64,000 nucleotides of DNA from Kineococcus xinjiangensis (GCF_002934625.1 NZ_PTJD01000001.1:310001-374000); one strand, 5' to 3'. Numbered from the stretch's first letter, positions 36,700-48,302 are shown. The notes: a model not told the origin generated them from the sequence alone. Made by a program: numbers and translations.

Positions 36700-36724
36700 G
36701 TTTGGGTGGGCCGCACCCGGGTAG
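36700..36724 (+). promoter_or_regulatory. Sigma-B/SigF-type promoter upstream of the aquaporin gene
   Basis: GTTTGG (36700-36705), a 13-base spacer and GGGTAG (36719-36724) fit the actinobacterial sigma-B/SigF consensus (GTTTNN, 12-15 bases, GGGTAN) well. It is about 70 bases before the aquaporin ATG. It suggests osmotic or general stress control. Confidence 0.6.
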
Positions 36725-36795
36725 TCGCTCTCCTGCGTAGACGTCGACTGCGCCCGGTCGCCGTCTCGGCGGTCGGTGACGCCGAGAGGTGGACC

Positions 36796-37575
36796 ATGGC
36801 AGGAGAAGCAGTGGGCAGTCGCCACGCCGACAGGCTGGCCGTGCACGGGGCGACCAGCTCACGCGGGCTCTACGGGAGCACCCCGGGCCGACACGTCGCC
36901 CGGGCCGGCGCAGCGGAACTGGTCGGCACGTTCGTCCTCGTCCTGGCGGGGACGGCCACGGCCATGGGATGGCTGGTGGGACAGGCCCCCGGGTACGACC
37001 TCCTCGCGGTCGTGCTGGCCTTCGGGCTGGCACTCACGGCGCTCGCGGCGGGTCTCGGGCACGTCTCCGGGTGCCACCTGAACCCGGCCGTGACCCTCGG
37101 CCTGGCCAGTGCGGGGCGCTTCCCGTGGAAGGCGGTGCCCGTCTACCTGGGCGCGCAGCTCGTGGGCGCGGTGCTGGCCTCCCTGGCGGTGTGGGCGATG
37201 TACGGACCCGCCGCGCGCGAGGACGCGGGGCTGGCCGTCACGCTCCCCGCCGAGGGGGTCTCCGACGTGCGCGCCCTCCTCGTCGAGGCGCTCATCACCT
37301 TCGTGCTCGTCCTGGTGGTCATGTCCGTCGCCACGGACGACCGCGCCCCCGCGGCGATCGCCCCCGTGGCGGCCGGTGCGGCGCTGGCGGTGTGCATCTT
37401 CGTCGCGGCCCCGATCACCGGTGGGGCCGTGAACCCGGCGCGGGCGTTCGGCCCGGCGGTCGTCGCGGGCAACCTGACGAGCCTGTGGGTCTACTTCGCC
37501 GGCCCGATCCTCGGCGGGGTGCTCGCGGCCCTGCTCTACGGCAAGGTCTTCGCCCGCACGGAGGCGCCCTCCTGA
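36796..37575 (+). CDS. Aquaporin / MIP-family channel
   Basis: 259 residues, six transmembrane helices and both pore loops: HLNPAVT (NPA at 96-98) and AVNPARAFGP (NPA at 213-215, with the filter Arg at 216). By motif alignment to AqpZ, the other selectivity-filter positions read Phe (AFGLAL), Ile and Gly, that is F-I-G-R. This differs from AqpZ (F-H-T-R) and GlpF (W-G-F-R), so transport of ammonia, urea or a small neutral solute besides water is possible. GAGAGG precedes the ATG. About 38 soluble residues come before helix 1. The sigma-B-like promoter suggests an osmostress role. Confidence 0.92.
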   Translation: MAGEAVGSRHADRLAVHGATSSRGLYGSTPGRHVARAGAAELVGTFVLVLAGTATAMGWLVGQAPGYDLLAVVLAFGLALTALAAGLGHVSGCHLNPAVTLGLASAGRFPWKAVPVYLGAQLVGAVLASLAVWAMYGPAAREDAGLAVTLPAEGVSDVRALLVEALITFVLVLVVMSVATDDRAPAAIAPVAAGAALAVCIFVAAPITGGAVNPARAFGPAVVAGNLTSLWVYFAGPILGGVLAALLYGKVFARTEAPS

Positions 37576-37595
37576 GGGGAGCCCCCGCTCCCCCG

Positions 37596-37633
37596 ACGAC
37601 GACGGCCCGGGCTCAGTCCCGGGCCGTCGTCGT
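37596..37633. terminator. Bidirectional terminator overlapping the 3' end of mnmA
   Basis: A perfect 16-bp stem (37596-37611 with 37618-37633) and six-base loop lie between the convergent aquaporin and mnmA genes. The mnmA stop codon (37615-37613) is in the loop, so the last codons of mnmA form one arm. Confidence 0.8.
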
Positions 37634-38695
37634 GATCGTGGCGGAGCCCAGCACCCGGTCGCCGACGTAGAGCGCCACCGTCTGCCCCGGCGCCACGCCC
37701 GTCAGCGGCTCGTGCAGCAGCACCTCCACCTGCCCGGCCACCACGCGGGCGCGCGCCGGGACGGCCTCCCCGTGCGCCCGGACCTGCGCGGCGACCTCCA
37801 CGGGGCCCTCGGGCGCGTCCCCGCCCCACACCGGCGAGGCGGCCAGCAGCCGGCGCACCCGCAGCTCCTCCGCGGCGCCCACGACGACGCGCCGCTCGGC
37901 GGGGCTGATCGAGAGCACGTAGCGGGGACGCCCGTCGGGAGCCGGGCGGTCCACGCCGAGACCCCTGCGCTGCCCGACGGTGAACCCGTACGTGCCGGCG
38001 TGGGTGCCCACCACCTCACCGGCGGCGTCGACGACCTCCCCGGGCTGCTCCCCCAGGTGCCGGCGCAGGAAGCCGCGGGTGTCGCCGTCGGGGATGAAGC
38101 AGATGTCGTGGCTGTCCGGCTTGGCGGCGACCGCCAGCCCGCGCCGCTGCGCCTCGGCCCGCACCTCGTCCTTGCTCTCGGCGTCCCCGAGCGGGAAGAG
38201 GGAGTGCTCCAGCTCCGCGGGCGCGACGACGGCCAGGACGTAGGACTGGTCCTTGGCGCGGTCGCGGGCGCGGTGCAGCCGCGCCCCGCCGTCGGGTGCG
38301 CGCACCACGCGCGCGTAGTGGCCGGTGCAGACGGCGTCGAAGCCGAGGGCGAGGGCCTTGTCGAGCAGCGCCGCGAACTTGATGCGCTCGTTGCAGCGCA
38401 CGCACGGGTTCGGGGTGCGCCCGGCCGCGTACTCGGCGACGAAGTCCTCCACGACGTCCGCCACGAACGTCTCGGACAGGTCCCAGACGTAGAACGGGAT
38501 GCCGAGCACGTCGGCGGCGCGACGGGCGTCGCGGGCGTCCTCGATCGTGCAGCAGCCGCGCGCGCCCGTGCGCAGGGTGCCCGGCTGCCGCGACAGGGCC
38601 ATGTGCACGCCCACGACCTCGTGGCCCGCGTCCACGGCGCGCGCGGCGGCCACGGCGGAGTCGACGCCGCCGCTCATCGCTGCCAGCACCCGCAT
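37613..38695 (-). CDS. mnmA: tRNA-specific 2-thiouridylase
   Basis: Thiolates U34 of Lys, Glu and Gln tRNAs using sulfur delivered from a cysteine desulfurase. It has 360 residues. The ATP-pyrophosphatase PP-loop is [16 protein letters not shown] at residues 5-20; the catalytic Cys98 is in [15 protein letters not shown], and the second cysteine in [22 protein letters not shown]-type motif: [14 protein letters not shown]. The ATG overlaps the iscS stop by one base (TGATG), so sulfur donor and acceptor are co-translated. Confidence 0.97.
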   Translation of the reverse strand: MRVLAAMSGGVDSAVAAARAVDAGHEVVGVHMALSRQPGTLRTGARGCCTIEDARDARRAADVLGIPFYVWDLSETFVADVVEDFVAEYAAGRTPNPCVRCNERIKFAALLDKALALGFDAVCTGHYARVVRAPDGGARLHRARDRAKDQSYVLAVVAPAELEHSLFPLGDAESKDEVRAEAQRRGLAVAAKPDSHDICFIPDGDTRGFLRRHLGEQPGEVVDAAGEVVGTHAGTYGFTVGQRRGLGVDRPAPDGRPRYVLSISPAERRVVVGAAEELRVRRLLAASPVWGGDAPEGPVEVAAQVRAHGEAVPARARVVAGQVEVLLHEPLTGVAPGQTVALYVGDRVLGSATITTTARD

Positions 38696-39888
38696 CAGGA
38701 GGCCCTGCGGGTCCGGGCTGCGCGGGTGGCGCGCTGCGCCCGCTCCACGGCCGGGGCGAAGGCGGCGACGGCGGCCTCCACGTCGGCGGCGGTGGTGGTG
38801 CGGCCCAGGGAGAAGCGCAGCGCCCCGCGGGCCTCCAGCGGGTCCAGGCCCATCGCGAGCAGGACGTGGCTGGGCCGGGGCACCCCCGCCTGGCAGGCGG
38901 AGCCGGTGGAGCACTCCACGCCGCGCGCGTCGAGGAGGTAGAGCAGGGAGTCGCCCTCGCAGTCGGGCACGGTGACGTGCGCGTGGCCGGGCAGCCGCCC
39001 GGCGGGGTCGGGGTCGCCGCGCACGACGACCCCGGGGACGGCGTCGAGGAGCCCGGCGACCAGCTCGTCGCGCAGCGCGCCCAGCCGGCGGGCCTCGGAG
39101 CCCAGCTCGGCGACGGCCGCGGCGGCGGCGACGGCCATCCCCCGCACCGACGGCACGTCGAGGGTCCCGGAGCGCACCCCGCGCTCCTGCCCGCCGCCGT
39201 GCTGGACGGCGACGAGGTCGAGGCCGCGGCGCAGCACCAGCGCACCGGCGCCCACGGGCCCGCCGAACTTGTGGGCGGACAGCGCCAGGGAGTCCGCCCC
39301 CGAGGCGGCGAAGTCCACGGGCACGTGGCCCACCGCCTGCACGGCGTCGGTGTGCACGGGAACCCCCGCCGCGTGGGCCAGCTCCGCCGCGCGCTGCACC
39401 GGCTGCAGCGTGCCCACCTCGTTGTTGGCCCACATCAGGGTCAGCAGGGCGACCTCGTCGGCGTGCTCGGCCAGCACGGCGGCGAGGGCGTCGAGGTCCA
39501 CGCGGCCGACGGTGTCCACGGGCAGCCAGGTCACCTCGGCGCCCTCGTGCTCGGCCAGCCACTCGACGACGTCGAGCACGGCGTGGTGCTCCACGGCACC
39601 GGCGAGGATGCGGCGGCGGCGCGGGTCGGCCGCGCGCCGGGCCCAGTACAGGCCCTTGACGCCGAGGTTGTCGGCCTCCGTGCCGCCGGAGGTCAGCACG
39701 ACCTCGCTGACCCCGGCACCGACGGCCTCGGCGAGAGCCTCGCGGGACTCCTCCACGACGCGGCGGGCGCGCCGCCCGGAGCTGTGCAGCGAGGAGGCGT
39801 TGCCCACGTGCCCGAGCTCCTCCACGACGGCGGCGGCGGCTTCCGGGCGCAGCGGCGTCGTGGACGCGTGGTCGAGGAACGCCGGCAC
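38695..39888 (-). CDS. iscS: Cysteine desulfurase, IscS/NifS type
   Basis: PLP enzyme of 397 residues that takes sulfur from cysteine. It starts [23 protein letters not shown]-binding Lys207 is in [16 protein letters not shown], and the persulfide Cys332 in [12 protein letters not shown], a short loop of the class II kind. [16 protein letters not shown] and [15 protein letters not shown] are also typical. The GTG lies eight bases after TAGACT (39902-39897), a leaderless start. The pairing with mnmA points to tRNA thiolation as one of its jobs. One of the palindromes around the neighbouring nuclease-like gene begins about 45 bases upstream. Confidence 0.95.
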   Translation of the reverse strand: MPAFLDHASTTPLRPEAAAAVVEELGHVGNASSLHSSGRRARRVVEESREALAEAVGAGVSEVVLTSGGTEADNLGVKGLYWARRAADPRRRRILAGAVEHHAVLDVVEWLAEHEGAEVTWLPVDTVGRVDLDALAAVLAEHADEVALLTLMWANNEVGTLQPVQRAAELAHAAGVPVHTDAVQAVGHVPVDFAASGADSLALSAHKFGGPVGAGALVLRRGLDLVAVQHGGGQERGVRSGTLDVPSVRGMAVAAAAAVAELGSEARRLGALRDELVAGLLDAVPGVVVRGDPDPAGRLPGHAHVTVPDCEGDSLLYLLDARGVECSTGSACQAGVPRPSHVLLAMGLDPLEARGALRFSLGRTTTAADVEAAVAAFAPAVERAQRATRAARTRRAS

Positions 39889-39945
39889 GGTGAGGAAGTC
39901 TAGGTCGGCCGCGGGCCGCGCCCGTCCCGGCGGTGCTCGCCGGCA

Positions 39946-40009
39946 TGATCCCGTCGCGGTCGACGGTTCTGCCGTTCTCGTGGCGGAACCGTCGACAGAC
40001 GGGGGATCA
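39946..40009. repeat. Left palindrome flanking the DUF559 gene
   Basis: Outer arms TGATCCC-GTC (39946-39955) and GAC-GG-GGGATCA (39998-40009) enclose an inner stem GTCGACGGTTC-T-GCC (39959-39973) / GGC-G-GAACCGTCGAC (39982-39996) with loop GTTCTCGT. The right outer arm contains the stop codon of the DUF559 gene. A related palindrome lies on the other side of that gene. Confidence 0.85.
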
Positions 40010-40915
40010 ACCCTGGCTGTGCGGCCGGAGGACCGATCGGATCTGGTCGGTGACCACCGCGGGGCGCCCGTGCACGTCCTCCCAGGCGAAGCGCAGGACC
40101 GTGAAGCCGGCCGCGACGAGGGCGTTCTGCCGCCGTCGGTCCCCCACGAACGCCCGCTGGCCGCTGTGGGCCGCGTAGCCGTCCAGCTCGACGACGACCC
40201 GCTCCCGGTCGAAGAGGACGTCCACCACGGCCACCGAGCCGTCCGGCAGCTCCACCCGCGCACCCCCGCGCCAGCCGCGCAGCCCCGCCGCGCGCAGCAC
40301 CCGGTGCAGCTGCCGCTCCGCGCCGTTCACCGCGCCTCCGGCCGTCGGGGCCAGCGCCCTGCGCAGCGTCGCGGTGCCCGAGCAGCCGTGGTGGCGCCGC
40401 ACGGCCGCGGCCAGCGCCCGGCGGTCCAGAACCCGCCGGGTGCACGCCCAGGCCAGCAGGTCCTCGGCGGCACGGGGGTCCAGGGACCAGCGCAGGCAGT
40501 CCAGCACCGTGCGTGGCGGCGTCGTCAGCACCAGCCCGTGGGCGGTGGTGACCTCAGCCGCTGGGTGCACTGCGACGTGCGCGACGAGACCGGCGCGCCG
40601 CCGCGGATGGCGAGGGAGGAGGACGTGAGCGGCATCGGGCGCGGACACGGGCATGCCGTGCACGGCAGCAGCGGTCGGACCGGCCAGCACCGCGGTCGGC
40701 CACGTGAGCACGGCCGCCCACCCCTGTTGCAGCGCGGGAGGCCCTGCGGCCCCGAGGCGGTAGCCGCGGCCCCCGACCTGCACCCACAGCGACCGCGCAC
40801 GGCGGTGGGCCGTCCGCTCGGGCATCCCCGCGGCCACTGCCTGGGCGACGGTGAACACCCCCGCCTGGTCGACGGCGACCGGTGGCTGCCAGTCGTCGTC
40901 CCATCGTCTGGTCAC
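40007..40915 (-). CDS. AbiEi-like winged-helix protein with C-terminal DUF559 (Vsr-like nuclease fold) domain
   Basis: 302 residues. The N terminus (VAVDQAGVFTVAQAVAAGMPER, AHRRARSLWVQVGGRGYRL) is a winged-helix domain as in AbiEi-type antitoxins. The middle (LTTPPRTVLDCLRWSLDPRAA) is usual for this family. The C terminus from about residue 225 has the DUF559 pattern VDVLFDRERVVVELDGYAAH, QNALVAAGFTVLRFAWEDV, related to very-short-patch-repair endonucleases, with candidate acidic residues in VDVLF and ELDG. No AbiEii toxin gene is adjacent, so it is an orphan. The GTG is chosen by the homologous start; no clear ribosome-binding site. Two related palindromes bracket it. The function is unknown. 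Confidence 0.8.
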   Translation of the reverse strand: MTRRWDDDWQPPVAVDQAGVFTVAQAVAAGMPERTAHRRARSLWVQVGGRGYRLGAAGPPALQQGWAAVLTWPTAVLAGPTAAAVHGMPVSAPDAAHVLLPRHPRRRAGLVAHVAVHPAAEVTTAHGLVLTTPPRTVLDCLRWSLDPRAAEDLLAWACTRRVLDRRALAAAVRRHHGCSGTATLRRALAPTAGGAVNGAERQLHRVLRAAGLRGWRGGARVELPDGSVAVVDVLFDRERVVVELDGYAAHSGQRAFVGDRRRQNALVAAGFTVLRFAWEDVHGRPAVVTDQIRSVLRPHSQG

Positions 40916-41017
40916 GGCACGAGGCTCGGCCACCACAGCGGTGCCGGAGCGCCTGCGGCTGCGGCTGTGGACACCGGTGCTGGGCCGCGCCACGTGTGGA
41001 CGACTCGGCGTGCTGCG

Positions 41018-41098
41018 GTGATCCCCGGTCGGTCGACGTTCCGGCCGGTCCCACGGCGAGAACGTCGATCGGTCGAGGATCGACGCCGGGCGGATCAC
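41018..41098. repeat. Right palindrome flanking the DUF559 gene
   Basis: Outer arms GTGATCC (41018-41024) and GGATCAC (41092-41098) are perfect; an inner stem GTCGACGTTC (41032-41041) / GAACGTCGAT (41060-41069) matches in nine of ten pairs. Read outward from the gene, its first 25 bases (41019-41043) match the left palindrome read on the minus strand (40009 downward) at nearly every position with one gap. Confidence 0.8.
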
Positions 41099-41153
41099 GG
41101 CCGCGCGGGGGATCACCTCGCAGCCCCGGCGCGGCCTGCGGCAGACTGCGGCG

Positions 41154-43313
<2,160 letters not shown>

Positions 43314-43398
43314 GCCGCCGCCGCGGCCCGAGCCGCCGCTGCGCCGGGCCGCCCCCCGAAGGGGGTGTCCCCCGTCCCCGCTGCTCCCGACGCGCGGA

Positions 43399-43427
43399 AG
43401 GCCCGCCCCCTGGAAGGGGACGGGCCT
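43399..43427. terminator. Bidirectional terminator between glgX and glgP
   Basis: AGGCCCG-CCCC (from 43399) pairs with GGGG-ACGGGCCT (to 43427) in a stem of about 11 pairs with one mismatch and a short loop. It lies between convergent genes ending at 43313 and 43447. A CCCCCCGAAGGGGG hairpin just upstream may add to it. Confidence 0.65.
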
Positions 43428-43446
43428 CCTGCGCGCGGCGCGAGGG

Positions 43447-46014
43447 TCAGGCGTTGACGACGAGCCCCAGCTCTGCCGGGGTGGCGAGGCCCTCGTGGCG
43501 GGGCAGGACCCGCACGGTGTAGCCGAACGGCCCGGTCTGGCGCAGGGTCAGGTGCCCCTCGTAGCGGTGGCGCCCGCCCTCGTAGGTCTCGGCGTGCTCG
43601 AGCGGCAGGACGCCGGCGACGGTGAGCTCGTCGGACTCCGAGACCCGCCCGTGCACGACCTGCACCTGGACGTCGGCGGGGTCGAGACCGCCGAGGGAGA
43701 TGAACGCCCGGACCTCGATGGCGTCCCCGACCTGCGGGGAGTCGCTGACGCCGGTGGACTCGACGTGGTCGACGCGCACCCCGCTCCAGGAGGAGCGCAG
43801 ATCCCGCTTCCAGGCGGCGAGGTCGCGCGCGCGCTGGGCGCCGGAGGCGGTCGCCGCGCGCCCGGCCGCGGCGGCGGGGACGTAGAGCTGCTGCACGTAG
43901 TCCTGCACCTGCCGGCTCGCGAGGACCTTCGGTCCCAGCGAGGCGAGGGTGTGGCGGACCATCTCGATCCAGCGGGCGGGCAGGCCGCGCTCGTCGCGGT
44001 CGTAGAAGCGCGCCGCCACGGAGTTCTCGATGAGGTCGTACAGCGCCGCGGCCTCGATGTCGTCGCGGTGGTCGGGGTCCTCCACGCCGTCGGCGGTGGG
44101 GATCGCCCAGCCGTTGGCGCCGTCGAACCACTCGTCCCACCAGCCGTCGAGGATGGAGAGGTTCAGCCCGCCGTTGAGGGCGGCCTTCATGCCGGACGTC
44201 CCGCACGCCTCGAAGGGGCGCAGCGGGTTGTTCAGCCACACGTCGCAGCCCGGGTAGAGCGTCAGCGCCATGGTGATGTCGTAGTTCGGGAGGAACACGA
44301 TGCGGTGGCGCACGCCCGCGTCGTCGGCGAAGCGCACCATCTGCTGGATGAGGCGCTTGCCGGTCTCGTCGGCGGGGTGGGACTTGCCGGCGATGACGAG
44401 CTGCACGGGCCGCTCGGGGTGGGTCAGCAGCGCCGTCAGCCGCTCGGGGTCGCGCAGCATGAGGGTGAGCCGCTTGTAGGTGGGGACGCGGCGCGCGAAG
44501 CCGATCGTGAGGACGTCGGGGTCGAGCACGTCCTTGATCCAGCCGAGCTGCGCCTCGCTCGCCCCGCGCTGCAGCCAGGAGCGCTTGAGCCGCGTGCGGG
44601 CGTCGGCCACCAGCCGGGCCCGCAGGACGCGGCGGGTGCGCCAGATCTCCTCGTCGGGGATCTGCTCGACCTTGTCGAAGCCGTCCCCGGTGCTGACGAA
44701 GTCGGAGCCGATGTGCTGCTTCGCCATGCTGATGATCTCCGGCGCGACCCACGTGGGCGCGTGCACGCCGTTGGTGATGGAGGTGATGGGCACCTCCGGC
44801 GCGTCGAAGCCCGGCCAGAGGCCGGTGAACATGCCGCGGCTGACGGCGCCGTGCAGCTGCGAGACGCCGTTGGCGCGCTGGGCCAGGCGCAGGCCCATGA
44901 CGGCCATGTTGAACACGCCCGGGTCGCCGCCGGGGAAGTTCTCCGCGCCGAGGGCGAGGACGCGCTCCAGCGGCACGCCGGGCATGCCGCCGGCGCCGCC
45001 GAAGTACATCTCGACCTGGTCGCGGCCGAACCGGTCGATGCCGGCGGGGACGGGGGTGTGGGTGGTGAACACCGTGGCGGCGCGCACGGCCTCCAGCGCC
45101 TCGTCGAAGCTCAGGCCCTCCTCGGCGACGTACTCCCGGATGCGCTCCAGGCCGAGGAAGCCGGCGTGGCCCTCGTTCATGTGGAACACCTCGGGCGCGG
45201 GCGCACCGGTGATGCGGGACCAGGCCCGCAGGGCGCGCACACCGCCGACGCCGCAGAGCAGCTCCTGCTGGAGGCGGTGCTCGCCGCCGCCGCCGTAGAG
45301 GCGGTCGGTGATGCCGCGGGCGGCCTCGTCGTTCTCCTCCACGTCGGAGTCGAGCAGCAGCAGGGGGACGCGCCCGACCTGCGCGCGCCAGATGTGCGCG
45401 TGCAGGGTGCGGCCGCCGGGCAGGCCGATGCTGACGCTGGCGGGGGTCCCGTCGGCCTCGCGCAGCAGGGACAGCGGCAGCCCGTCGGGGTCGAGGACGG
45501 GGTACGTCTCCTGCTGCCAGCCGTCGCGGGACAGCGACTGCTTGAAGTAGCCGGTGGCGTAGAAGAGGCCGACGCCGACGACGGGCACGCCGAGGTCGCT
45601 GGCGGACTTCAGGTGGTCGCCGGCGAGGATGCCCAGGCCGCCGGAGTACTGCGGCAGGGCGCCGGTGATGCCGTACTCCATCGAGAAGTAGGCGATGGCC
45701 CTGGGCGCGTCGGAGCCGAGACCGGCGTACCAGCCGGGGCGCTCGACGTAGTCGCGCAGGTCCGCGGCGGCCTTCTGGACGCGCTGCACGAAGGCGTCGT
45801 CGGCGGCCAGCTCGTCGAGTCGCTCCGTGCTCAGGGCACCCAGGAGGGCACCGGGCTCGCGGTGGACCGCGGCCCAGGCGGCGGGGTCCATCGACTCGAA
45901 GAGGTCCCGCGTGGGCTTGTGCCACGACCAGCGCAGGTTGCTCGCGAGCTCCCCCAGCGGCGCGAGGGGAGCCGGGAGGACGGTGCGGACGGTGAAGCGG
46001 CGGATGGCTCTCAC
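43447..46014 (-). CDS. glgP: Alpha-glucan phosphorylase (GlgP, Mycobacterium/Streptomyces type)
   Basis: 855-residue GT35 enzyme that releases glucose 1-phosphate from alpha-glucans. N-terminal DUF3417-type region: APLGELASNLRWSWHKPTRD. Active-site parts: YFSMEYGITGALPQYSGGLG, VFHMNEGHAGFLGLERI, TNGVHAPTWVAPEI, and the PLP site EACGTSGMKAALNGGLNLS, with the Lys, followed by ILDGWWDE. The C-terminal about 130 residues form a beta-rich extension. The GTG lies eight bases after TACGCT (46028-46023), so it is leaderless and divergent from glgE with only 143 bases between. Confidence 0.94.
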   Translation of the reverse strand: MRAIRRFTVRTVLPAPLAPLGELASNLRWSWHKPTRDLFESMDPAAWAAVHREPGALLGALSTERLDELAADDAFVQRVQKAAADLRDYVERPGWYAGLGSDAPRAIAYFSMEYGITGALPQYSGGLGILAGDHLKSASDLGVPVVGVGLFYATGYFKQSLSRDGWQQETYPVLDPDGLPLSLLREADGTPASVSIGLPGGRTLHAHIWRAQVGRVPLLLLDSDVEENDEAARGITDRLYGGGGEHRLQQELLCGVGGVRALRAWSRITGAPAPEVFHMNEGHAGFLGLERIREYVAEEGLSFDEALEAVRAATVFTTHTPVPAGIDRFGRDQVEMYFGGAGGMPGVPLERVLALGAENFPGGDPGVFNMAVMGLRLAQRANGVSQLHGAVSRGMFTGLWPGFDAPEVPITSITNGVHAPTWVAPEIISMAKQHIGSDFVSTGDGFDKVEQIPDEEIWRTRRVLRARLVADARTRLKRSWLQRGASEAQLGWIKDVLDPDVLTIGFARRVPTYKRLTLMLRDPERLTALLTHPERPVQLVIAGKSHPADETGKRLIQQMVRFADDAGVRHRIVFLPNYDITMALTLYPGCDVWLNNPLRPFEACGTSGMKAALNGGLNLSILDGWWDEWFDGANGWAIPTADGVEDPDHRDDIEAAALYDLIENSVAARFYDRDERGLPARWIEMVRHTLASLGPKVLASRQVQDYVQQLYVPAAAAGRAATASGAQRARDLAAWKRDLRSSWSGVRVDHVESTGVSDSPQVGDAIEVRAFISLGGLDPADVQVQVVHGRVSESDELTVAGVLPLEHAETYEGGRHRYEGHLTLRQTGPFGYTVRVLPRHEGLATPAELGLVVNA

Positions 46015-46157
46015 GGACGCCGAGCGTAGCGATCAGTGCCCGCGAGCGCCGGGTGAAGCGGCCCGGGGGCCGGTGACGCGCGGGTGCCGCGGCGTCGGTG
46101 CGGGGCCCGCCCGGGGACGACGCGCCGTGTCCGCCGGGCCTCGGTAGGTTGCCTGGC

Positions 46158-48302
46158 GTGAGCGCTGCACAGGACCAGAGCACGAGCGTCCGCGCGAGCG
46201 AGCGGAACGCTGAGGCCCCGACCGACATGCACGCCCCCGAGGAGCTCGACACCCCCGCCGGTGCCGACGTGCCCGCGCACGCGGGTCCCACCACCTCCGC
46301 ACGGGGGCCGGTCCAGCTGGGCCGGATCCCCGTCCTCGACGTCGGCCCGGTCGTCGACTGCGGCCGCTGGCCCGCGAAGGCCGTCGTGGGTGAGCCCGTG
46401 CCGATCACGGCCACCGTCTTCCGCGAGGGCCACGACGCGGTGGCGGCCACCGCGGTCCTGGTGGGCCCGGACGGCGCGGACCGCGCGTGGGCCCCGATGG
46501 AGCTGCTGGCCCCCGGCACGGACCGGTACTCGGCGGTCCTGGCGCCCGACGCCCCCGGCGACTGGGGCCTGCGCGTGGAGGGCTGGTCCGACCCGTACGG
46601 CACGTGGGAGCACGACGCGACCATCAAGGTGCGCGCCGGGGTGGACTCCGCGCTCATGCTGGAGGAGGGCGCCCGCGTCCTGGAGCGCGCCGCGGCGATG
46701 CCGCAGCGCCCCGCCGCGGACGTCCGCGTGCTGGCCGACGCGGTCCGGGCGCTGCGCGACGACTCCCGGCCCCACGAGGTCCGGCTGGCGGCGGGCATCG
46801 CCCCCGAGGTGCACCGGGTGCTGTCCCGCATGCCGCTGCGCGACGCGGTGACGGCCTCACCGACGTACGGGCTGCGGGTGGAGCGCGAGCGCGCGCTGTT
46901 CTCCTCCTGGTACGAGTTCTTCCCCCGCTCGGAGGGGGCGCAGTGGGACGAGGAGGCCGGGCGCTGGCGCTCCGGGACCTTCCGCACCGCCGCGAGGCGC
47001 CTGCCCGAGATCGCGGCGATGGGCTTCGACGTCGCCTACCTCACCCCCGTCCACCCGATCGGCCGCGTCAACCGCAAGGGCCCGAACAACACCCTGACCG
47101 CCGGTCCCCTGGACCCCGGCTCGCCCTACGCGATCGGGGCGGAGGAGGGCGGGCACGACGCCATCCACCCGGACCTGGGCACGATGGAGGACTTCGACGC
47201 CTTCGTGGCGGAGGCGAGGGCCCACGGGCTGGAGGTCGCCCTCGACATCGCGCTGCAGTGTGCGCCGGACCACCCGTGGGTGAAGGAGCACCCGGAGTGG
47301 TTCACCACCCGGGCCGACGGGTCGATCGCCTACGCGGAGAACCCGCCGAAGAAGTACCAGGACATCTACCCGCTGAACTTCGACAACGACCCCCAGGGCA
47401 TCTACGACGAGGTCCTGCGGATGATCGAGCTGTGGATCTCCCACGGGGTGACGCTGTTCCGGGTGGACAACCCGCACACCAAGCCGGTGCAGTTCTGGGA
47501 GTGGCTGATCGGCGAGGTGAACAGCCGCCACCCGGAGGTGGTCTTCCTCTCCGAGGCGTTCACCAAGCCGGCGATGATGCACACCCTGGCGAAGGTGGGC
47601 TTCCAGCAGTCCTACACGTACTTCACGTGGCGCAACAGCGCCTGGGAGCTGCGGGAGTACCTGACGCAGCTCACCACGGAGTCGGCGCACTACATGCGGC
47701 CGAACTTCTGGCCGACGACCCACGACATCCTCACCCCGGCGATGCAGTACGGCGGGCCGGCGGTCTTCAAGCTGCGCGCCGTCCTGGCGGCGACGATGAC
47801 CCCCTCCTGGGGCATCTACACCGGCTACGAGCTGGTGGAGCACGTCGCGCGCCCGGGCGCGGAGGAGCAGAACGACAACGAGAAGTACCAGTACCGCCCG
47901 CGCGACTTCGCGGCCGCGGAGCGGGAGGGGCGCAGCCTGGCCCCGCTGCTGCGCCGGCTCAACCAGATCCGCCGCGAGCACCGCTCGCTGCAGGTCCTGC
48001 GCGGCACGACCGTCCACAACAGCGACGACGAGAACTTCATCGCGTACTCCCGGCGCTTCGTGCCGGCCGCCAACCAGGACGGCGAGGAGGACCTGATCAT
48101 CGTCGTCGTGAACCTCGACCCGCACGCCGCGCGGGAGACGACCGTGCACCTGGACATGCCCTCCCTCGGCATGGACTGGCAGGACACCTTCGAGGTGCGG
48201 GACCTCCTCACCGGGGCGACGTGGACGTGGGGGGCGCACAACTACGTCCGGCTGGACCCGTACACGGAGCCGGCGCACGTCCTGCACGTCCGGAGGCGGT
48301 GA
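46158..48302 (+). CDS. glgE: Alpha-1,4-glucan:maltose-1-phosphate maltosyltransferase
   Basis: GH13_3 enzyme of 714 residues that extends alpha-1,4-glucans with maltosyl units from maltose 1-phosphate. About 55 flexible N-terminal residues precede GRIPVLDVGPVVDCGRWPAK. Catalytic parts: GFDVAYLTPVHPIGRVNRKG, VTLFRVDNPHTKPVQFWEW (nucleophile Asp), VVFLSEAFTKPAMMHTL (acid Glu) and FWPTTHDILTP (Asp); VFKLRAVLAATMTPSWGIY is also typical. The GTG lies seven bases after TAGGTT (46145-46150), a leaderless start. treS begins directly after the stop, so the two are co-transcribed. Confidence 0.96.
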   Translation: MSAAQDQSTSVRASERNAEAPTDMHAPEELDTPAGADVPAHAGPTTSARGPVQLGRIPVLDVGPVVDCGRWPAKAVVGEPVPITATVFREGHDAVAATAVLVGPDGADRAWAPMELLAPGTDRYSAVLAPDAPGDWGLRVEGWSDPYGTWEHDATIKVRAGVDSALMLEEGARVLERAAAMPQRPAADVRVLADAVRALRDDSRPHEVRLAAGIAPEVHRVLSRMPLRDAVTASPTYGLRVERERALFSSWYEFFPRSEGAQWDEEAGRWRSGTFRTAARRLPEIAAMGFDVAYLTPVHPIGRVNRKGPNNTLTAGPLDPGSPYAIGAEEGGHDAIHPDLGTMEDFDAFVAEARAHGLEVALDIALQCAPDHPWVKEHPEWFTTRADGSIAYAENPPKKYQDIYPLNFDNDPQGIYDEVLRMIELWISHGVTLFRVDNPHTKPVQFWEWLIGEVNSRHPEVVFLSEAFTKPAMMHTLAKVGFQQSYTYFTWRNSAWELREYLTQLTTESAHYMRPNFWPTTHDILTPAMQYGGPAVFKLRAVLAATMTPSWGIYTGYELVEHVARPGAEEQNDNEKYQYRPRDFAAAEREGRSLAPLLRRLNQIRREHRSLQVLRGTTVHNSDDENFIAYSRRFVPAANQDGEEDLIIVVVNLDPHAARETTVHLDMPSLGMDWQDTFEVRDLLTGATWTWGAHNYVRLDPYTEPAHVLHVRRR

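Noticed and set aside
40007-41098. AbiE-type type IV toxin-antitoxin system
   Set aside because: Only the AbiEi-like winged helix is present, fused to a DUF559 domain. No AbiEii nucleotidyltransferase gene is adjacent, so a two-gene toxin-antitoxin system is not supported.
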